Assembly: GCA_002401155.1 (NCBI GenBank)
Contig: NVSG01000002.1
Coordinates: 286,749 to 350,748, forward strand
Origin: Hyphomicrobiales bacterium
GTDB taxonomy: Bacteria > Pseudomonadota > Alphaproteobacteria > Rhizobiales > Rhizobiaceae
Length of the DNA: 64,000 bases
Direction: 5' to 3'
In this document: positions 45,361 through 54,887 of the stretch, piece by piece
How positions within the stretch are numbered: position 1 is the stretch's first letter
Layout of the letters: each line of letters opens with the position of its first letter
Notes under the pieces: generated by a model
Database searches by the model: none
What the model was told of the DNA's origin: nothing
What the model saw: only the letters and a program-made list of their open reading frames with translations
Made by a program: the position numbers and the translations under genes

Positions 45361-46350
45361 ATGACCAAATTTACAACGATTTTATCCGCAGGTCTGGCTG
45401 CTTTGACGCTGCTCACGGGCACCGCTTTTGCAGACGGAAAGCTGGAGAAAAAAGACATCACCATCGGCCTGCCGGTGACAACTTCAACCTTCTTGCCGCT
45501 TTATCTAGCAAATGAAGAAGGCTTCTTCAAAGAAGAAGGTCTCAACGTTAAGATTGTGGCGTTTCGCGGTGGCACAGATCTCGTGCGCGGCATGATTGCT
45601 GGCGCCGTTGATGTTGGCGTAACCTCGCTTGCAGGTGTTACCATCGGTATTAAAGCAAAACAGCCGATCAAGGCTTTTTATGGCGGCTTCAACATGGCGG
45701 TGTTTGACTGGCATGCAGTTGCCGGGATTAAGAGCATTAAAGATGCAAAAGGCAAACGCTTTGGCGTGACCCGTGTCGGTTCTTCAACTGATTTTCTAAC
45801 CCGCTATGCATTGAAAACACAGGGTCTTGACCCTGAAACAGATGTGCAAATTGTTCAGGGCGGCGGTTCAGTTCAACGCCTTGCAGCCATGGAAGCAGGT
45901 CAGATTGATGTGAATATTTTTGCGACACCAGAAAAATTCATGGCAGCGGATCGCGGATTTGCGGCAATCCTGAAACAGACAGACATCGCTCCAGATTATC
46001 CATTCCATGTATTCTTCGCTACCGAAGACGACATCAATAATAGCCCCAACACGATGAAGGCCGTTTTGCGCGCATTCATTAAAGGCGTGCGAGTAGCCAA
46101 AGCCAACAAAGCGCGGGCTGTTGAAGTTCTGGTTAAACGTGTGGGCATGGAAGAAAAATATGCATCACGCGGCTATGACGATTTCATCAATGGTGTGTTT
46201 GAAGATGGCAGATTGCCGTCAGATGCCGGTATGAAAACATTCTGGGAAATTGGAGTTGAAGCAGGCGTTTACAAGGAAGCTTGGTCGATGGATCGTTTCT
46301 GGGTATCCACCTATGTAGATTCCTATAATGACTGGAAACCAGCAAAATAA
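45361..46350 (+). CDS. ABC transporter substrate-binding protein (SsuA/TauA/NitT type)
   Basis: 329-aa periplasmic protein with a signal peptide (MTKFTTILSAGLAALTLL, cleavage after AFA near residue 22). The mature part has the NMT1/SsuA pattern: ITIGLPVTTSTFLPLYLANEEGFFKEEGL, FRGGTDLVRGMIAGAVDVG and AMEAGQIDVNIFATPE. GGAGG at 45351-45355 precedes the ATG. It feeds the ATPase and two permeases downstream. The ligand is unknown; hydantoin- or pyrimidine-like molecules are candidates from the context. Confidence 0.92.
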   Translation: MTKFTTILSAGLAALTLLTGTAFADGKLEKKDITIGLPVTTSTFLPLYLANEEGFFKEEGLNVKIVAFRGGTDLVRGMIAGAVDVGVTSLAGVTIGIKAKQPIKAFYGGFNMAVFDWHAVAGIKSIKDAKGKRFGVTRVGSSTDFLTRYALKTQGLDPETDVQIVQGGGSVQRLAAMEAGQIDVNIFATPEKFMAADRGFAAILKQTDIAPDYPFHVFFATEDDINNSPNTMKAVLRAFIKGVRVAKANKARAVEVLVKRVGMEEKYASRGYDDFINGVFEDGRLPSDAGMKTFWEIGVEAGVYKEAWSMDRFWVSTYVDSYNDWKPAK

Positions 46351-46358
46351 AATAACTT

Positions 46359-46389
46359 TAGGCGGGACTGGAACAGTTCGGTTCCGCCT
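46359..46389 (+). promoter_or_regulatory. Intercistronic hairpin after the binding-protein gene
   Basis: TAGGCGG (46359-46365) pairs with CCGCCTA (46383-46389) with no T run after it. It is probably a stabilising or partial-termination hairpin that keeps the binding protein in excess over the transporter subunits. Confidence 0.5.
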
Positions 46390-46465
46390 ATCAAATTACA
46401 GCATAATGGCAGGAAACTTGTTTGCAAATGCCACAATTTAATATTACCGCAGTGAAGGTCGAAAG

Positions 46466-47260
46466 ATGACACAGATAGAGATACGTGATCTCAGGGTCGA
46501 ATATAAAACCCCCAAAAGCGACGAGGCCTTTGTTGCCATAGACAACATCTCGCTCGATATCGAGCAAGGTGAATTCATCACCATCGTTGGTGCCAGTGGG
46601 TGCGGAAAAAGCACCCTGTTGTTGACAATTGCCGGATTGGTAAATGTAACCAGCGGATCGGTGACGATCAATAACAACACGGTCAATGGACCGGGTCGTG
46701 ATAGGGCAGTTGTGTTTCAAGATGCATCGCTCCTGCCCTGGCGTTCGGTTCTGGGCAATGTCAAATTTGGCCTCGAAATGCAGCGCTGGAAAGATGATGA
46801 CATTGGCGAGCGTGCGAAGCGTTTCATCAAGATGGTCGGTCTGGAAAAATTCACAGATTATCATCCTCATCAACTATCGGGCGGCATGCGTCAGCGTGTG
46901 AACATTGCGCGCGCATTGGCTGTTGATCCCGATGTCCTGCTTATGGACGAACCTTTCGGAGCACTGGATGCGCAGACCCGCGAAGTCATGGGCGATGAAC
47001 TCATGAATATCTGGGAAAGAGATCGCAAGACTGCCCTGTTTGTGACCCATGATATCGATGAAGCCATTTTTCTGGCAGACCGCGTTATCGTCATGGGCCG
47101 CGATCCGGGCCGCATCAAGGAAGTGATGAAAATTGATATGGAGCGGCCACGAAATGCCGCTATGTTTGAAAGCGACGAGTTCGCAAAATATCGTCGGCGC
47201 TTGCGCGATCATCTGGAAGAAGACATGGCTTCAATGCACCTTGTAACTGAGGTTGCGTGA
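46466..47260 (+). CDS. ABC transporter ATP-binding protein (SsuB/TauB type)
   Basis: 264-aa ABC ATPase: Walker A GASGCGKST (42-50), signature LSGGMRQRVNIARAL, Walker B VLLMDEPFGALDA and the H-loop ALFVTHDIDEAIFLADRV. The ending VMKIDMERPR is typical of nitrate/sulfonate/taurine importers. It overlaps the first permease gene by one base (TGATG). Confidence 0.95.
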   Translation: MTQIEIRDLRVEYKTPKSDEAFVAIDNISLDIEQGEFITIVGASGCGKSTLLLTIAGLVNVTSGSVTINNNTVNGPGRDRAVVFQDASLLPWRSVLGNVKFGLEMQRWKDDDIGERAKRFIKMVGLEKFTDYHPHQLSGGMRQRVNIARALAVDPDVLLMDEPFGALDAQTREVMGDELMNIWERDRKTALFVTHDIDEAIFLADRVIVMGRDPGRIKEVMKIDMERPRNAAMFESDEFAKYRRRLRDHLEEDMASMHLVTEVA

Positions 47261-48072
47261 TGTCCGTCGTCCAAAGTGATGCCAATAAAATCAATGCGAA
47301 TGCAATGAAGTTTGACTGGCCGGTGAGTAGGTCAACGACAATTTCGGTACTGTCCGTTGTGATATTCTTTCTGGCCTGGCAAATCGCGCCTGAACTTGGA
47401 CTGGTGAACGGTCGCTTTACCAGTCAGCCATCAAAGGTGTACCTTGCCGCAATTGAAGTTTTTCGCACCGACAATTTCCTCTTCCACGCGCGTATCAGCT
47501 TGACAGAATTCGTATTGGGTTTTTCTTTGGCTTTGGCGGTGAGTGTGCCTTTAGGAGCGCTTCTGGGAACATCCAGATATGCTCGCCTGCTGCTCGATCC
47601 GCCCCTCATGGCGCTCTATATCGCACCGACGCTGATCCTGCTGCCCATCATGGTAATATGGCTGGGGATCGATTTGCCATCGAAGATTGCCGTGGTGTTT
47701 CTCGGTGCAATCTTTCCAATCATTGTCAATACAATGGCAGGCATGCGGGAAGCAGATGCCCAATTGATCCGTGCCGCTCGTTCCTTTGGTGCCAATCGTT
47801 TTGACGTGTTCACCCGTATACTGATACCCAGTTCTCTACCATCCATATTAATGGGCGTCCGACTTGCCGTCGGGCGTGGTGTGTTGGGCGTAGTGGTTGG
47901 TGAATTATATGTATCTCAAGCAGGCGTTGGACACCAGTTGATGACCTATGGCTCGGCCATGCGTATCGACCGTCTTCTCGTCTATGCGTTGATCATTAGT
48001 ATCTTCGGCTACACCCTCACGTCACTGGTTCGGTTGTTGGAAAACCGGGTGCGCAATTGGAGGCCACAATGA
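47260..48072 (+). CDS. ABC transporter permease (SsuC/TauC type), first
   Basis: 270-aa membrane protein with about six hydrophobic segments. The cytoplasmic EAA loop for contact with the ATPase is visible as MREADAQLIRAARSFGANRFDVFTRILIPSSLPSIL. ATG 47260 is used because it overlaps the ATPase stop; a GTG three bases earlier is the alternative. It is one half of a heterodimeric permease with the next gene. Confidence 0.93.
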   Translation: MSVVQSDANKINANAMKFDWPVSRSTTISVLSVVIFFLAWQIAPELGLVNGRFTSQPSKVYLAAIEVFRTDNFLFHARISLTEFVLGFSLALAVSVPLGALLGTSRYARLLLDPPLMALYIAPTLILLPIMVIWLGIDLPSKIAVVFLGAIFPIIVNTMAGMREADAQLIRAARSFGANRFDVFTRILIPSSLPSILMGVRLAVGRGVLGVVVGELYVSQAGVGHQLMTYGSAMRIDRLLVYALIISIFGYTLTSLVRLLENRVRNWRPQ

Positions 48073-48839
48073 TGCTGGATTTCTATCGCCGCAATGAGGC
48101 AATCATTTTAGGAACATTGTCGCTCGCATCAATTGGCGTAGTTTGGCAATTCGTGGTCGACGCAGGGATCGTCAATCCGTTCTTTATATCAACACCCAGT
48201 GAAGTATTTGCAGAAGCGAGCATACAGTTGGAAAGCGGCAAATTATATAAGAACATTGCCGCAAGCATGTACTCCTTTGTGCTGGCGCTTGGTCTGGCAA
48301 CCATTGTTGGGATTTTCCTAGGGGTACTAGCAGGCTGGTTCCGTGATGTGGAATCGATATTGGAACCATTCATCTGGTTCAAATATTCAGCACCGACAAT
48401 TGCGTTCTATCCGCTTTTTGTTGCTTGGCTGGGTTATGGAACCCCAACGATTGTTGCAATAGCCTTCTTATTTGCCCTGACACCAATTTACGCAAATACG
48501 CTTTCGGGTATCAAAAATGTGGACCGCGATCTGGTGCGCGCTGCCCGTTCATTCGGCGCAAGGCCGCTTGATGTTTTCTTGCAAGTTGCATTGCCCGGTT
48601 CCGTTCCAATCATTGTTGCCGGTCTACGGCTCGGAGTTGGACGCGCTTTAACCGGTGTCGTTGTGGCAGAATTGTTCGGAGCAAGTGCGGGATTGGGCTA
48701 CAGCATCGCTTACCATGCCCAGCTTTTGGAAACCTCGAAAATGATGGTTTCAATCGTGGTCATCGTCCTGCTTGGCGTTGTCTTAACCCAGCTTTTGACT
48801 TGGCTTGAAAAGAAAACGGATTCCTGGCGGGTGCACTAA
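48069..48839 (+). CDS. ABC transporter permease (SsuC/TauC type), second
   Basis: 256-aa permease paralogous to the preceding one, with the EAA loop VDRDLVRAARSFGARPLDVFLQVALPGSVPII. ATG 48069 overlaps the previous stop, and GGAGG at 48059-48063 precedes it, so it is preferred over an upstream TTG. Two different permease genes imply a heterodimeric importer. Confidence 0.93.
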   Translation: MMLDFYRRNEAIILGTLSLASIGVVWQFVVDAGIVNPFFISTPSEVFAEASIQLESGKLYKNIAASMYSFVLALGLATIVGIFLGVLAGWFRDVESILEPFIWFKYSAPTIAFYPLFVAWLGYGTPTIVAIAFLFALTPIYANTLSGIKNVDRDLVRAARSFGARPLDVFLQVALPGSVPIIVAGLRLGVGRALTGVVVAELFGASAGLGYSIAYHAQLLETSKMMVSIVVIVLLGVVLTQLLTWLEKKTDSWRVH

Positions 48840-48874
48840 TTGTCGCCCGAAGGAAAACTTGGAGGTTGCCAAAC

Positions 48875-49861
48875 ATGCATATCATCGATTCACATTTTCA
48901 CTGGTGGCCACCGCATTTTTTTGAAAAAATGGCAAAGCGCGAAGGTTATCCGCGCGTCGAATTGAATGCACGAGGTGGTTATACCTTTACCGGTGCAAAT
49001 GCTCGCAGCGGTGACGTGCAAAGCTGGGCCGCATGGTTTGATCTTGAAAAGCAATTCGAACACATGGACGCGTTGGGACATCAGGTTGATGTGGTCAGTT
49101 CAATCGGACCATTTTCAATTTATTTCAGTGAATTGCCCGCCGAAGAAGGGCGAGATGCGGCAATGATGTGGAACGAGGAAATGGCCGCTGCCCAGAAAAA
49201 ATATCCGGGCAGGTTCTGGGGTACCGCAGCCATTCCCTTGGTTGATACGAATATTGCTATCGACGTTCTCGATCACGCCATCAATAAGCTCAACCTAGTC
49301 GGCGTTAATTTGCCCGGCAGCATTGGCACCGATCCCCATATTGATGCTGATCGGTTGGAACCATTTTATGATCGGGTAGAGGTCTTGGGTGTGCCGCTTT
49401 TTCTTCACCCGACCGATGCAATATTCTCCGACATTCTCGATGGCTATAATGGCGCGCTTCACCTCAGTCTTGGACGGGTGGTCGAGGTCAGTGTTGCGGC
49501 CATGCGATTGATTTTATCCGGCCTGATGGAGCGCCATCCCCGGTTGAAAGTGATCATGTCCCATACGGGCGGAGCGCTGCCTTATCAGGCTGGCCGCATG
49601 GATAAGAACGGCAAAAAAGCAGGGCTCACCGAAATGCCCAGCACCTATATCAAACGCATGTTCACCGACACGGTCTCGCCGCACCAGCCGGGCATAAAAT
49701 TTGCCATAGACTATTTTGGCATCGATAATGTTATGTACGGCACCGATTACCCTTGTTGGGATCCAGCCACCGCATTGCAGCTAATCAGCGAGATTGATCT
49801 CAGCGCAGAAGATAAGCAGAAACTGTTTGTTGAAAATGCCAGACGTATTTTGAATTTGTAG
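48875..49861 (+). CDS. Amidohydrolase (ACMSD-type) family protein
   Basis: 328-aa metal-dependent amidohydrolase of the amidohydrolase_2/ACMSD group, which contains decarboxylases and hydrolases. Ligands are visible: HFH at residues 7-9 (DSHFHWW), His in FLHPTDA, His in MSHTGGALP and Asp in YGTDYPCWD. GGAGG at 48861-48865 lies 9 bases before ATG 48875. It is the last gene of the hyu operon. It may decarboxylate or hydrolyse a late intermediate. Repeat B follows downstream. Confidence 0.9.
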   Translation: MHIIDSHFHWWPPHFFEKMAKREGYPRVELNARGGYTFTGANARSGDVQSWAAWFDLEKQFEHMDALGHQVDVVSSIGPFSIYFSELPAEEGRDAAMMWNEEMAAAQKKYPGRFWGTAAIPLVDTNIAIDVLDHAINKLNLVGVNLPGSIGTDPHIDADRLEPFYDRVEVLGVPLFLHPTDAIFSDILDGYNGALHLSLGRVVEVSVAAMRLILSGLMERHPRLKVIMSHTGGALPYQAGRMDKNGKKAGLTEMPSTYIKRMFTDTVSPHQPGIKFAIDYFGIDNVMYGTDYPCWDPATALQLISEIDLSAEDKQKLFVENARRILNL

Positions 49862-49939
49862 CAAAATTTTTTCTTTGAAAAGATCAGCGCGCATGATTGG
49901 CATGCGATAAATTCGATATACTGGAATACATTAACCCCA

Positions 49940-50119
49940 TTGGATTTTGCGCTTCGAGTTATCCACAGAACGCGCGATATGGAAATATCTGTTAAGTTTC
50001 AATATGTTAAATAACATGCACGATTCTGACGGTATTTTTGTCGGTATAGAGAATGTGGTGAGTCAAAAATACAATTAAAAACAGTTGGTTACCAAAATAT
50101 AATATGATGGAGTGGGAGT
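49940..50119 (+). repeat. 180-bp direct repeat, copy B
   Basis: Second copy of the element at 18982-19161, same orientation and same length. Shared features keep their spacing: TTATCCACA, TGTTAAGT/TGTTAAAT (49990 and 50005), GACGGTAT and GTCGGTAT (50028 and 50040), and GAGTGGGAGT at the right end. It fills most of the gap between the amidohydrolase and the convergent SDR gene. Confidence 0.85.
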
Positions 50120-50198
50120 GATCCTGCCAGCGAAATTCGGGTTGAAACAAGGCTTACGTATTATTTCAACCCGTAGCGAACGGCTTTGCGGAAATTGC

Positions 50199-50921
50199 CT
50201 AATACGTGGCTCGGCCACCTGAGAGATCGAACACTGCACCCGTTGTGAACGAGTTTTCTTTTGAGACGGTCCATGCGATCATTTGGGCAGCTTCTTCAAC
50301 TTCCAAAAAGCGACCGCGCGGAATTTTGGATAGCATATAGTCGATATGCTCTTGGCTCATCTGGTCAAAAATACGGGTGCGGGCAGCTGCCGGGGTCGCG
50401 CAATTTACCGCGATATCCATGTCGGCCACTTCTTTGCCCAACGATTTGGTCATGCCGATAACGGCGGCCTTTGAAGCTGAATAGGCTGACGCATTCGGGT
50501 TGCCTTCTTTACCCGCGATTGAAGCGATGTTGAGGATGCGGCCATAGCCATTGGCCTTCATTCCTGCAATGCAGACACGGTTGACATAAAATGTCCCGTG
50601 CAAGTTGATATCAATCACCTTGTGCCACGCATCGATATCATATGTATCAAGCGGATCGTTTGGACCGGCAATACCCGCACTATTTACCAAAATGCTGGGC
50701 ACACCCACTTCTTCGCAGGTTTTTGCATAAGCAGCTTCGACCGATGCAAGCGAGGAGATATCGCATTCCACCGCCAAGCCCCCAAGCTTCTCCATCGCAG
50801 TTCCATTTTCTGCATCAAAATCCCAGCTCACAACTTTGGCACCCCGCGCCGAAAGGATTTTTGCGACCGCATATCCGATCCCTTGAGCTGCTCCCGTGAT
50901 GACGGCAATTTGATTTTCCAT
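50199..50921 (-). CDS. Short-chain dehydrogenase/reductase
   Basis: 240-aa classical SDR: TGAAQGIG (9-16), NSAG, catalytic Ser in IASIAG, YSASK, and a FabG-like C-terminus (GAVFDLSGGRATY). SWDFDAENG after the second strand (Asp) suggests NAD. GGGAG precedes the ATG. It has no operon partner; a sugar or hydroxy-acid dehydrogenase is likely. Confidence 0.9.
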   Translation of the reverse strand: MENQIAVITGAAQGIGYAVAKILSARGAKVVSWDFDAENGTAMEKLGGLAVECDISSLASVEAAYAKTCEEVGVPSILVNSAGIAGPNDPLDTYDIDAWHKVIDINLHGTFYVNRVCIAGMKANGYGRILNIASIAGKEGNPNASAYSASKAAVIGMTKSLGKEVADMDIAVNCATPAAARTRIFDQMSQEHIDYMLSKIPRGRFLEVEEAAQMIAWTVSKENSFTTGAVFDLSGGRATY

Positions 50922-51175
50922 ATGTATTCATCTCCCAATAATATGATCTGTGCGTTCGATTTATTCGTTCAGTTTCAGATAGATACCTGACTGGCCGCTC
51001 AATACCATGCGGTCATTTGAGCGTACGCGTTCATTGGTGAAAAGGAAACAAAATACCGGCACGATTTTAACATCGTGGATGGTATTGAAAAAGTGAAGTG
51101 ACATTACAAATCGTTAATTATGTTGACTAAAAATGTCATGTTATTCTTCAAAATAACTACAAATGGAGTTGCCCA

Positions 51176-52018
51176 TTGTTCGCGGAAATTATTCTAAATA
51201 CCGTTCTGATCCCACTAATATTTGGTTTGGTTCTATATCCCGTGACAATGCTTCTTGGGGTTGAAAACCCGATCACGGCTTTGCTTGCCGGGTTGTTGAT
51301 CATCACCATTTACATAATGCTGGAAGGGGCCCCGTCATTTCCGCCTGTGTCTTCCCGGCACAAAGTGGTGTTCATAATATCCGGGCTCATCGCGACCACA
51401 TTGTTATTTAGCCGGTGGAAGCAGGTCGGTAACGGCATCAATTTTCTGCTGCTCTTGGCAGGGTTGCTCTGGCTTGGTTGGAACCGGTTATCGGATGCTT
51501 CCATGTTGCCACGTTTCCTTGCGCTCGCCGCACTGATCTCGTTGGGCACATTCGCATCGGTTTATTCGGTGAGAAATGAGTTGTCGAAGAAGGACGGATT
51601 CGCTTCTCCAATCATGTTGCTTTGTGTGGCGATTGGCGGTTCGGTAATCTCGCTTTTAGGCGCCTATATTGGATTTTCTCAAGCGCTGGGCGCCATCGCT
51701 GCTTTTATTGGTGGTTACATTCTGATTGCATTTATTTTGTTATTGCGAGGAACGGAAAAGCCTCAAACATTATTCTCTGAGATCACACTTCAGATCATCT
51801 CACTAAGCGTTGTAACGCTTCTATTGGTCGTTGGCCTTTTCGCCCCTGACGTAAACCCTATTGCACTGGCAGTGCTGGGTTTGACATTCATTATGCCCTG
51901 TTTTTCTTCGCGACTTGGCAATGCAGACAAACGACTGAGACCCATATTAATTGGCTTGATGGCAGCAATCCCGACTGCTGCTTCAATTGCCATCGCAGCG
52001 CTTTGGCTTGAGGGCTAA
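51176..52018 (+). CDS. Unrecognised integral membrane protein
   Basis: 280-aa hydrophobic protein that I do not recognise, with about eight to nine membrane segments, short polar loops (SSRHKVV, RNELSKKDG, SSRLGNADKRLR) and no cysteine or histidine cluster. TTG 51176 is supported by GGAG at 51165-51168. It precedes the yceI gene by 50 bases and may be cotranscribed with it. Function unknown. Confidence 0.72.
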   Translation: MFAEIILNTVLIPLIFGLVLYPVTMLLGVENPITALLAGLLIITIYIMLEGAPSFPPVSSRHKVVFIISGLIATTLLFSRWKQVGNGINFLLLLAGLLWLGWNRLSDASMLPRFLALAALISLGTFASVYSVRNELSKKDGFASPIMLLCVAIGGSVISLLGAYIGFSQALGAIAAFIGGYILIAFILLLRGTEKPQTLFSEITLQIISLSVVTLLLVVGLFAPDVNPIALAVLGLTFIMPCFSSRLGNADKRLRPILIGLMAAIPTAASIAIAALWLEG

Positions 52019-52067
52019 GGTTCTTCGGTAAATTACCGTAACCGTCGGAATTTTTGGAGTATTATAG

Positions 52068-52625
52068 ATGAGATTACCTATTAAATTAATTTCTGCATTT
52101 GCAGCGCTCACGCTTTCAAGCGCCGCATTCGCTGCCGACAGTTATAAGATTGACCCGGTTCACACATGGGTGGATTTTAAAGTAAATCATGGCGGCTGGT
52201 CTGCTGCATCCGGTCAGTTTAGAACGGTGTCCGGAGACATTGTGTTCGACAATGATGACGTGACAAAAAGCTCTGTGACGGTAGTGATTGATGCGTCCAG
52301 CGTTGACACCAATAATGGCGCTCGGGACAAGCACCTAGCCAGCCCTGATTTCTTCAATTCAGCTGAATTTCCCAAGATTACTTTCGAGAGCACATCGGTC
52401 ACAAAATCCGGTGATAATACTGGTGAAATCACGGGCAATTTGAGCATGTTGGGCGTATCTAAGCCGGTGACGCTGAGTGTAACTTTCAATAAAGCAGAAG
52501 GCGATAAAATCGGATTTTCAGCTGTCGGAGAACTAACGCCGGGTGATTTTGGAATGGCGAAGGTTGCAGGTTTTGGCATGGGCCCGAATGTGAAATTTAC
52601 CATCGAGCTAGAAGCTAAAAAATAA
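52068..52625 (+). CDS. YceI-family periplasmic protein
   Basis: 185-aa YceI-family lipocalin-like protein with a signal peptide (cleavage after AFA near residue 22). The mature part has SYKIDPVHTWVDFKVNHGGWSAASGQF, ASVDTNNGARDKHLASPDFFN and GNLSMLGVSKPVTL, all typical. YceI proteins bind isoprenoids or fatty acids in a beta barrel; their role is not settled. Confidence 0.93.
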   Translation: MRLPIKLISAFAALTLSSAAFAADSYKIDPVHTWVDFKVNHGGWSAASGQFRTVSGDIVFDNDDVTKSSVTVVIDASSVDTNNGARDKHLASPDFFNSAEFPKITFESTSVTKSGDNTGEITGNLSMLGVSKPVTLSVTFNKAEGDKIGFSAVGELTPGDFGMAKVAGFGMGPNVKFTIELEAKK

Positions 52626-52638
52626 TATCTATTTTTTG

Positions 52639-52681
52639 CGTGCACATTTTTCGGTTATAGAAGTTACGAAAAATGTGCACG
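52639..52681. repeat. Perfect 15-bp inverted repeat with 13-bp spacer
   Basis: CGTGCACATTTTTCG (52639-52653) is perfectly inverted at 52667-52681. It lies 14 bases after the yceI stop and 31 bases before the siderophore-interacting gene. No T run follows, so it is either an unusual terminator for yceI or an operator for the next gene. Confidence 0.88.
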
Positions 52682-52711
52682 TGACCACGTAAATTTGTTT
52701 GGAAAATATCA

Positions 52712-53443
52712 ATGGCAAGACCCGATCCCCGAACGCTTGAAGTCATTCGCGTAAAGCAAATCACCCCGCATATGAGACGCGTCACACTGGGCGGGCAGGG
52801 GCTATCATCCTTCCCGGAAGATCAGGAGAGTGCGTACCTCAAAATGCTGTTTAGTCAGGAAGGTTCCGATAAACCCATGCTGCGCACCTATACCGTTAGA
52901 TATCAGCGCAACAATGAAATCGATGTGGATTTCGTATTGCATCACGATGGTGGCCCTGCGGCCACATGGGCCGCCACGGTTAAGCCTGGTGAAACCATAG
53001 ATGTTCGGGGTCCTGGGCCGAAAAAATTGGTTGATACCAATGCCGACTGGTTCTTGATAGTTGGCGACATGACGGCGTTACCAGCCATCAGCGTCAATAT
53101 CGAAAGCCTGCCAGCCAACGCCAAAGGCCATGCTGTAATTGAAGTTATTGAAGAAGACGATATTCAAGAATTGTCGGCACCGAAGAATTTTGAAATCCAC
53201 TGGCTGGTCAATCCACAACCCGGCGAAAATAGCCAAATGCTTGTTAGTAAAATACGTTCGCTGCCATGGCAGGATGGCAAACCCTCTGTTTGGGCAGCAT
53301 GCGAGTTCAACAGCGTGCGTGAACTAAGAGAATATTTTCGCGGAGAACGACAGCTCGATAAAAACGAATTATACATATCCAGCTATTGGAAACACGGAAA
53401 CGATGAGGATGCCCACCGAATAGCAAAACGAGCCGACGCTTAA
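52712..53443 (+). CDS. Siderophore-interacting protein (FAD-dependent ferric-siderophore reductase)
   Basis: 243-aa SIP-family flavoprotein: FAD-binding RTYTVR, HHDGGPAATWA, GDMTALPAISVNIE for the NAD(P)H domain, and the C-terminal SSYWKHGNDEDAH. These enzymes reduce iron in imported siderophores to release it in the cytoplasm. It is near, but not in the operon of, the iron ABC importer 2 kb downstream. The upstream inverted repeat may be its control element. Confidence 0.92.
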   Translation: MARPDPRTLEVIRVKQITPHMRRVTLGGQGLSSFPEDQESAYLKMLFSQEGSDKPMLRTYTVRYQRNNEIDVDFVLHHDGGPAATWAATVKPGETIDVRGPGPKKLVDTNADWFLIVGDMTALPAISVNIESLPANAKGHAVIEVIEEDDIQELSAPKNFEIHWLVNPQPGENSQMLVSKIRSLPWQDGKPSVWAACEFNSVRELREYFRGERQLDKNELYISSYWKHGNDEDAHRIAKRADA

Positions 53444-53453
53444 AAATTTGGTT

Positions 53454-54851
53454 CTAAGCGCTCGGTCCAATCATCAATTCCGGGCGCACGAGCCTATGGA
53501 ATTCTTCCTCGCTCACATAGCCAAGTCGCAGCGCTTCTTCTTTCAATGTGGTGCCATTCTTATGAGCGCATTTTGCGATTTCGGTGGCTTTATCATATCC
53601 GATGGAAGGGGCAAGCGCAGTAACAAGCATCAGCGAGCGTTCCATTAAGACGCGGATATTATCCTCGTTGGCTATGATCCCTGATACACATCGATCAGCA
53701 AAGCTGCGCGATGCATCGGTCAACAATTTTACCGATTGCAACAATGCATAACCCATAACCGGCTTGAAGACATTGAGTTCAAAATGCCCCTGACTTCCGG
53801 CAAACGAGATGGTTGATTGATTGCCGTGCACCTGAGCACAAACCATGGTTAGCGCTTCGCATTGGGTCGGGTTTATTTTCCCCGGCATGATGGAAGAACC
53901 CGGCTCGTTTTCCGGTAGAGATAGTTCGCCAAGACCCGACCTTGGGCCAGACCCCAAAAAGCGGATGTCATTGGCAATTTTAAACAGGGACATCGCAACA
54001 GTGTTCAACCCACCATGGGCATAGACATAAGCATCATGGGCGGCCAGCGCTTCAAATTTATTTGGTGCGGTCACAAATGGTAGACCCGTGATGTTTGCGA
54101 CTTCGGCAGCAAACTCTTCAGCAAATCCTTGTTTGGTGTTTAAGCCTGTACCGACTGCCGTGCCGCCTTGGGCTAGCTCATACAAACCTTCCAAACCTTG
54201 ATTCAGTCGTGTGATCCCCATTTTGACTTGAGCTGCATAACCACTGAATTCCTGACCCAATGTAAGCGGTGTTGCATCCTGCGTATGGGTGCGGCCAATC
54301 TTCATAATCTCAGACCACCCTTCCGCTTTCTCGGTAAGTTTGAGATGCAAATGTTCCAGCGCAGGTATGAGCGAAGAGTTTATTTCCCGCGCGGCTGCAA
54401 TGTGCATTGCCGTTGGAAATGTGTCATTCGATGATTGGCTCATATTGCAATGATCATTGGGATGCACCGGATTTTTTGACCCGATCTCGCCTCCCATGAT
54501 TTCAATCGCGCGATTGGCAATCACCTCATTGGCATTCATATTGGTTTGGGTTCCGGAACCCGTTTGCCAGACCACAAGCGGGAAATGATCATCCAGTTTT
54601 CCCGCCACAACTTCACCCGCCGCCTGATCAATCGCTTTGGAAATAGGAGCGTCCAGTTTGCCTTGCGCCAGATTAACCCGCGTCGCCGCCTGCTTGATAA
54701 TACCCAAAGCATGGACGAGCGGCTTGGGCATGGTTTCACTGCCAATTGGAAAATTAATCAGTGAACGCGCAGTTTGCGCTCCGTAATATTTATCATTTGG
54801 AATTTCGAGTGCGCCGAATGAATCGGTCTCTGTGCGGCTTGTTGTAGACAT
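53454..54851 (-). CDS. fumC: Fumarate hydratase, class II
   Basis: 465-aa class II fumarase, which interconverts fumarate and malate in the citric acid cycle. The signature [15 protein letters not shown] is present, as are [14 protein letters not shown] and [17 protein letters not shown]. Class II fumarases need no iron-sulfur cluster and are therefore resistant to oxidative damage and iron shortage, which suits the neighbouring genes. ATG 54851 is used in place of the TTG before it. Confidence 0.97.
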   Translation of the reverse strand: MSTTSRTETDSFGALEIPNDKYYGAQTARSLINFPIGSETMPKPLVHALGIIKQAATRVNLAQGKLDAPISKAIDQAAGEVVAGKLDDHFPLVVWQTGSGTQTNMNANEVIANRAIEIMGGEIGSKNPVHPNDHCNMSQSSNDTFPTAMHIAAAREINSSLIPALEHLHLKLTEKAEGWSEIMKIGRTHTQDATPLTLGQEFSGYAAQVKMGITRLNQGLEGLYELAQGGTAVGTGLNTKQGFAEEFAAEVANITGLPFVTAPNKFEALAAHDAYVYAHGGLNTVAMSLFKIANDIRFLGSGPRSGLGELSLPENEPGSSIMPGKINPTQCEALTMVCAQVHGNQSTISFAGSQGHFELNVFKPVMGYALLQSVKLLTDASRSFADRCVSGIIANEDNIRVLMERSLMLVTALAPSIGYDKATEIAKCAHKNGTTLKEEALRLGYVSEEEFHRLVRPELMIGPSA

Positions 54852-54887
54852 CAAAAATACCTGTGTTGGCCCGTGCTGGTAGGAGAA

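Noticed and set aside
18982-50119. The two 180-bp repeats as attL and attR of an integrated island
   Set aside because: They are too long and too diverged for fresh attachment sites, no integrase gene lies between them, and no tRNA end is present.
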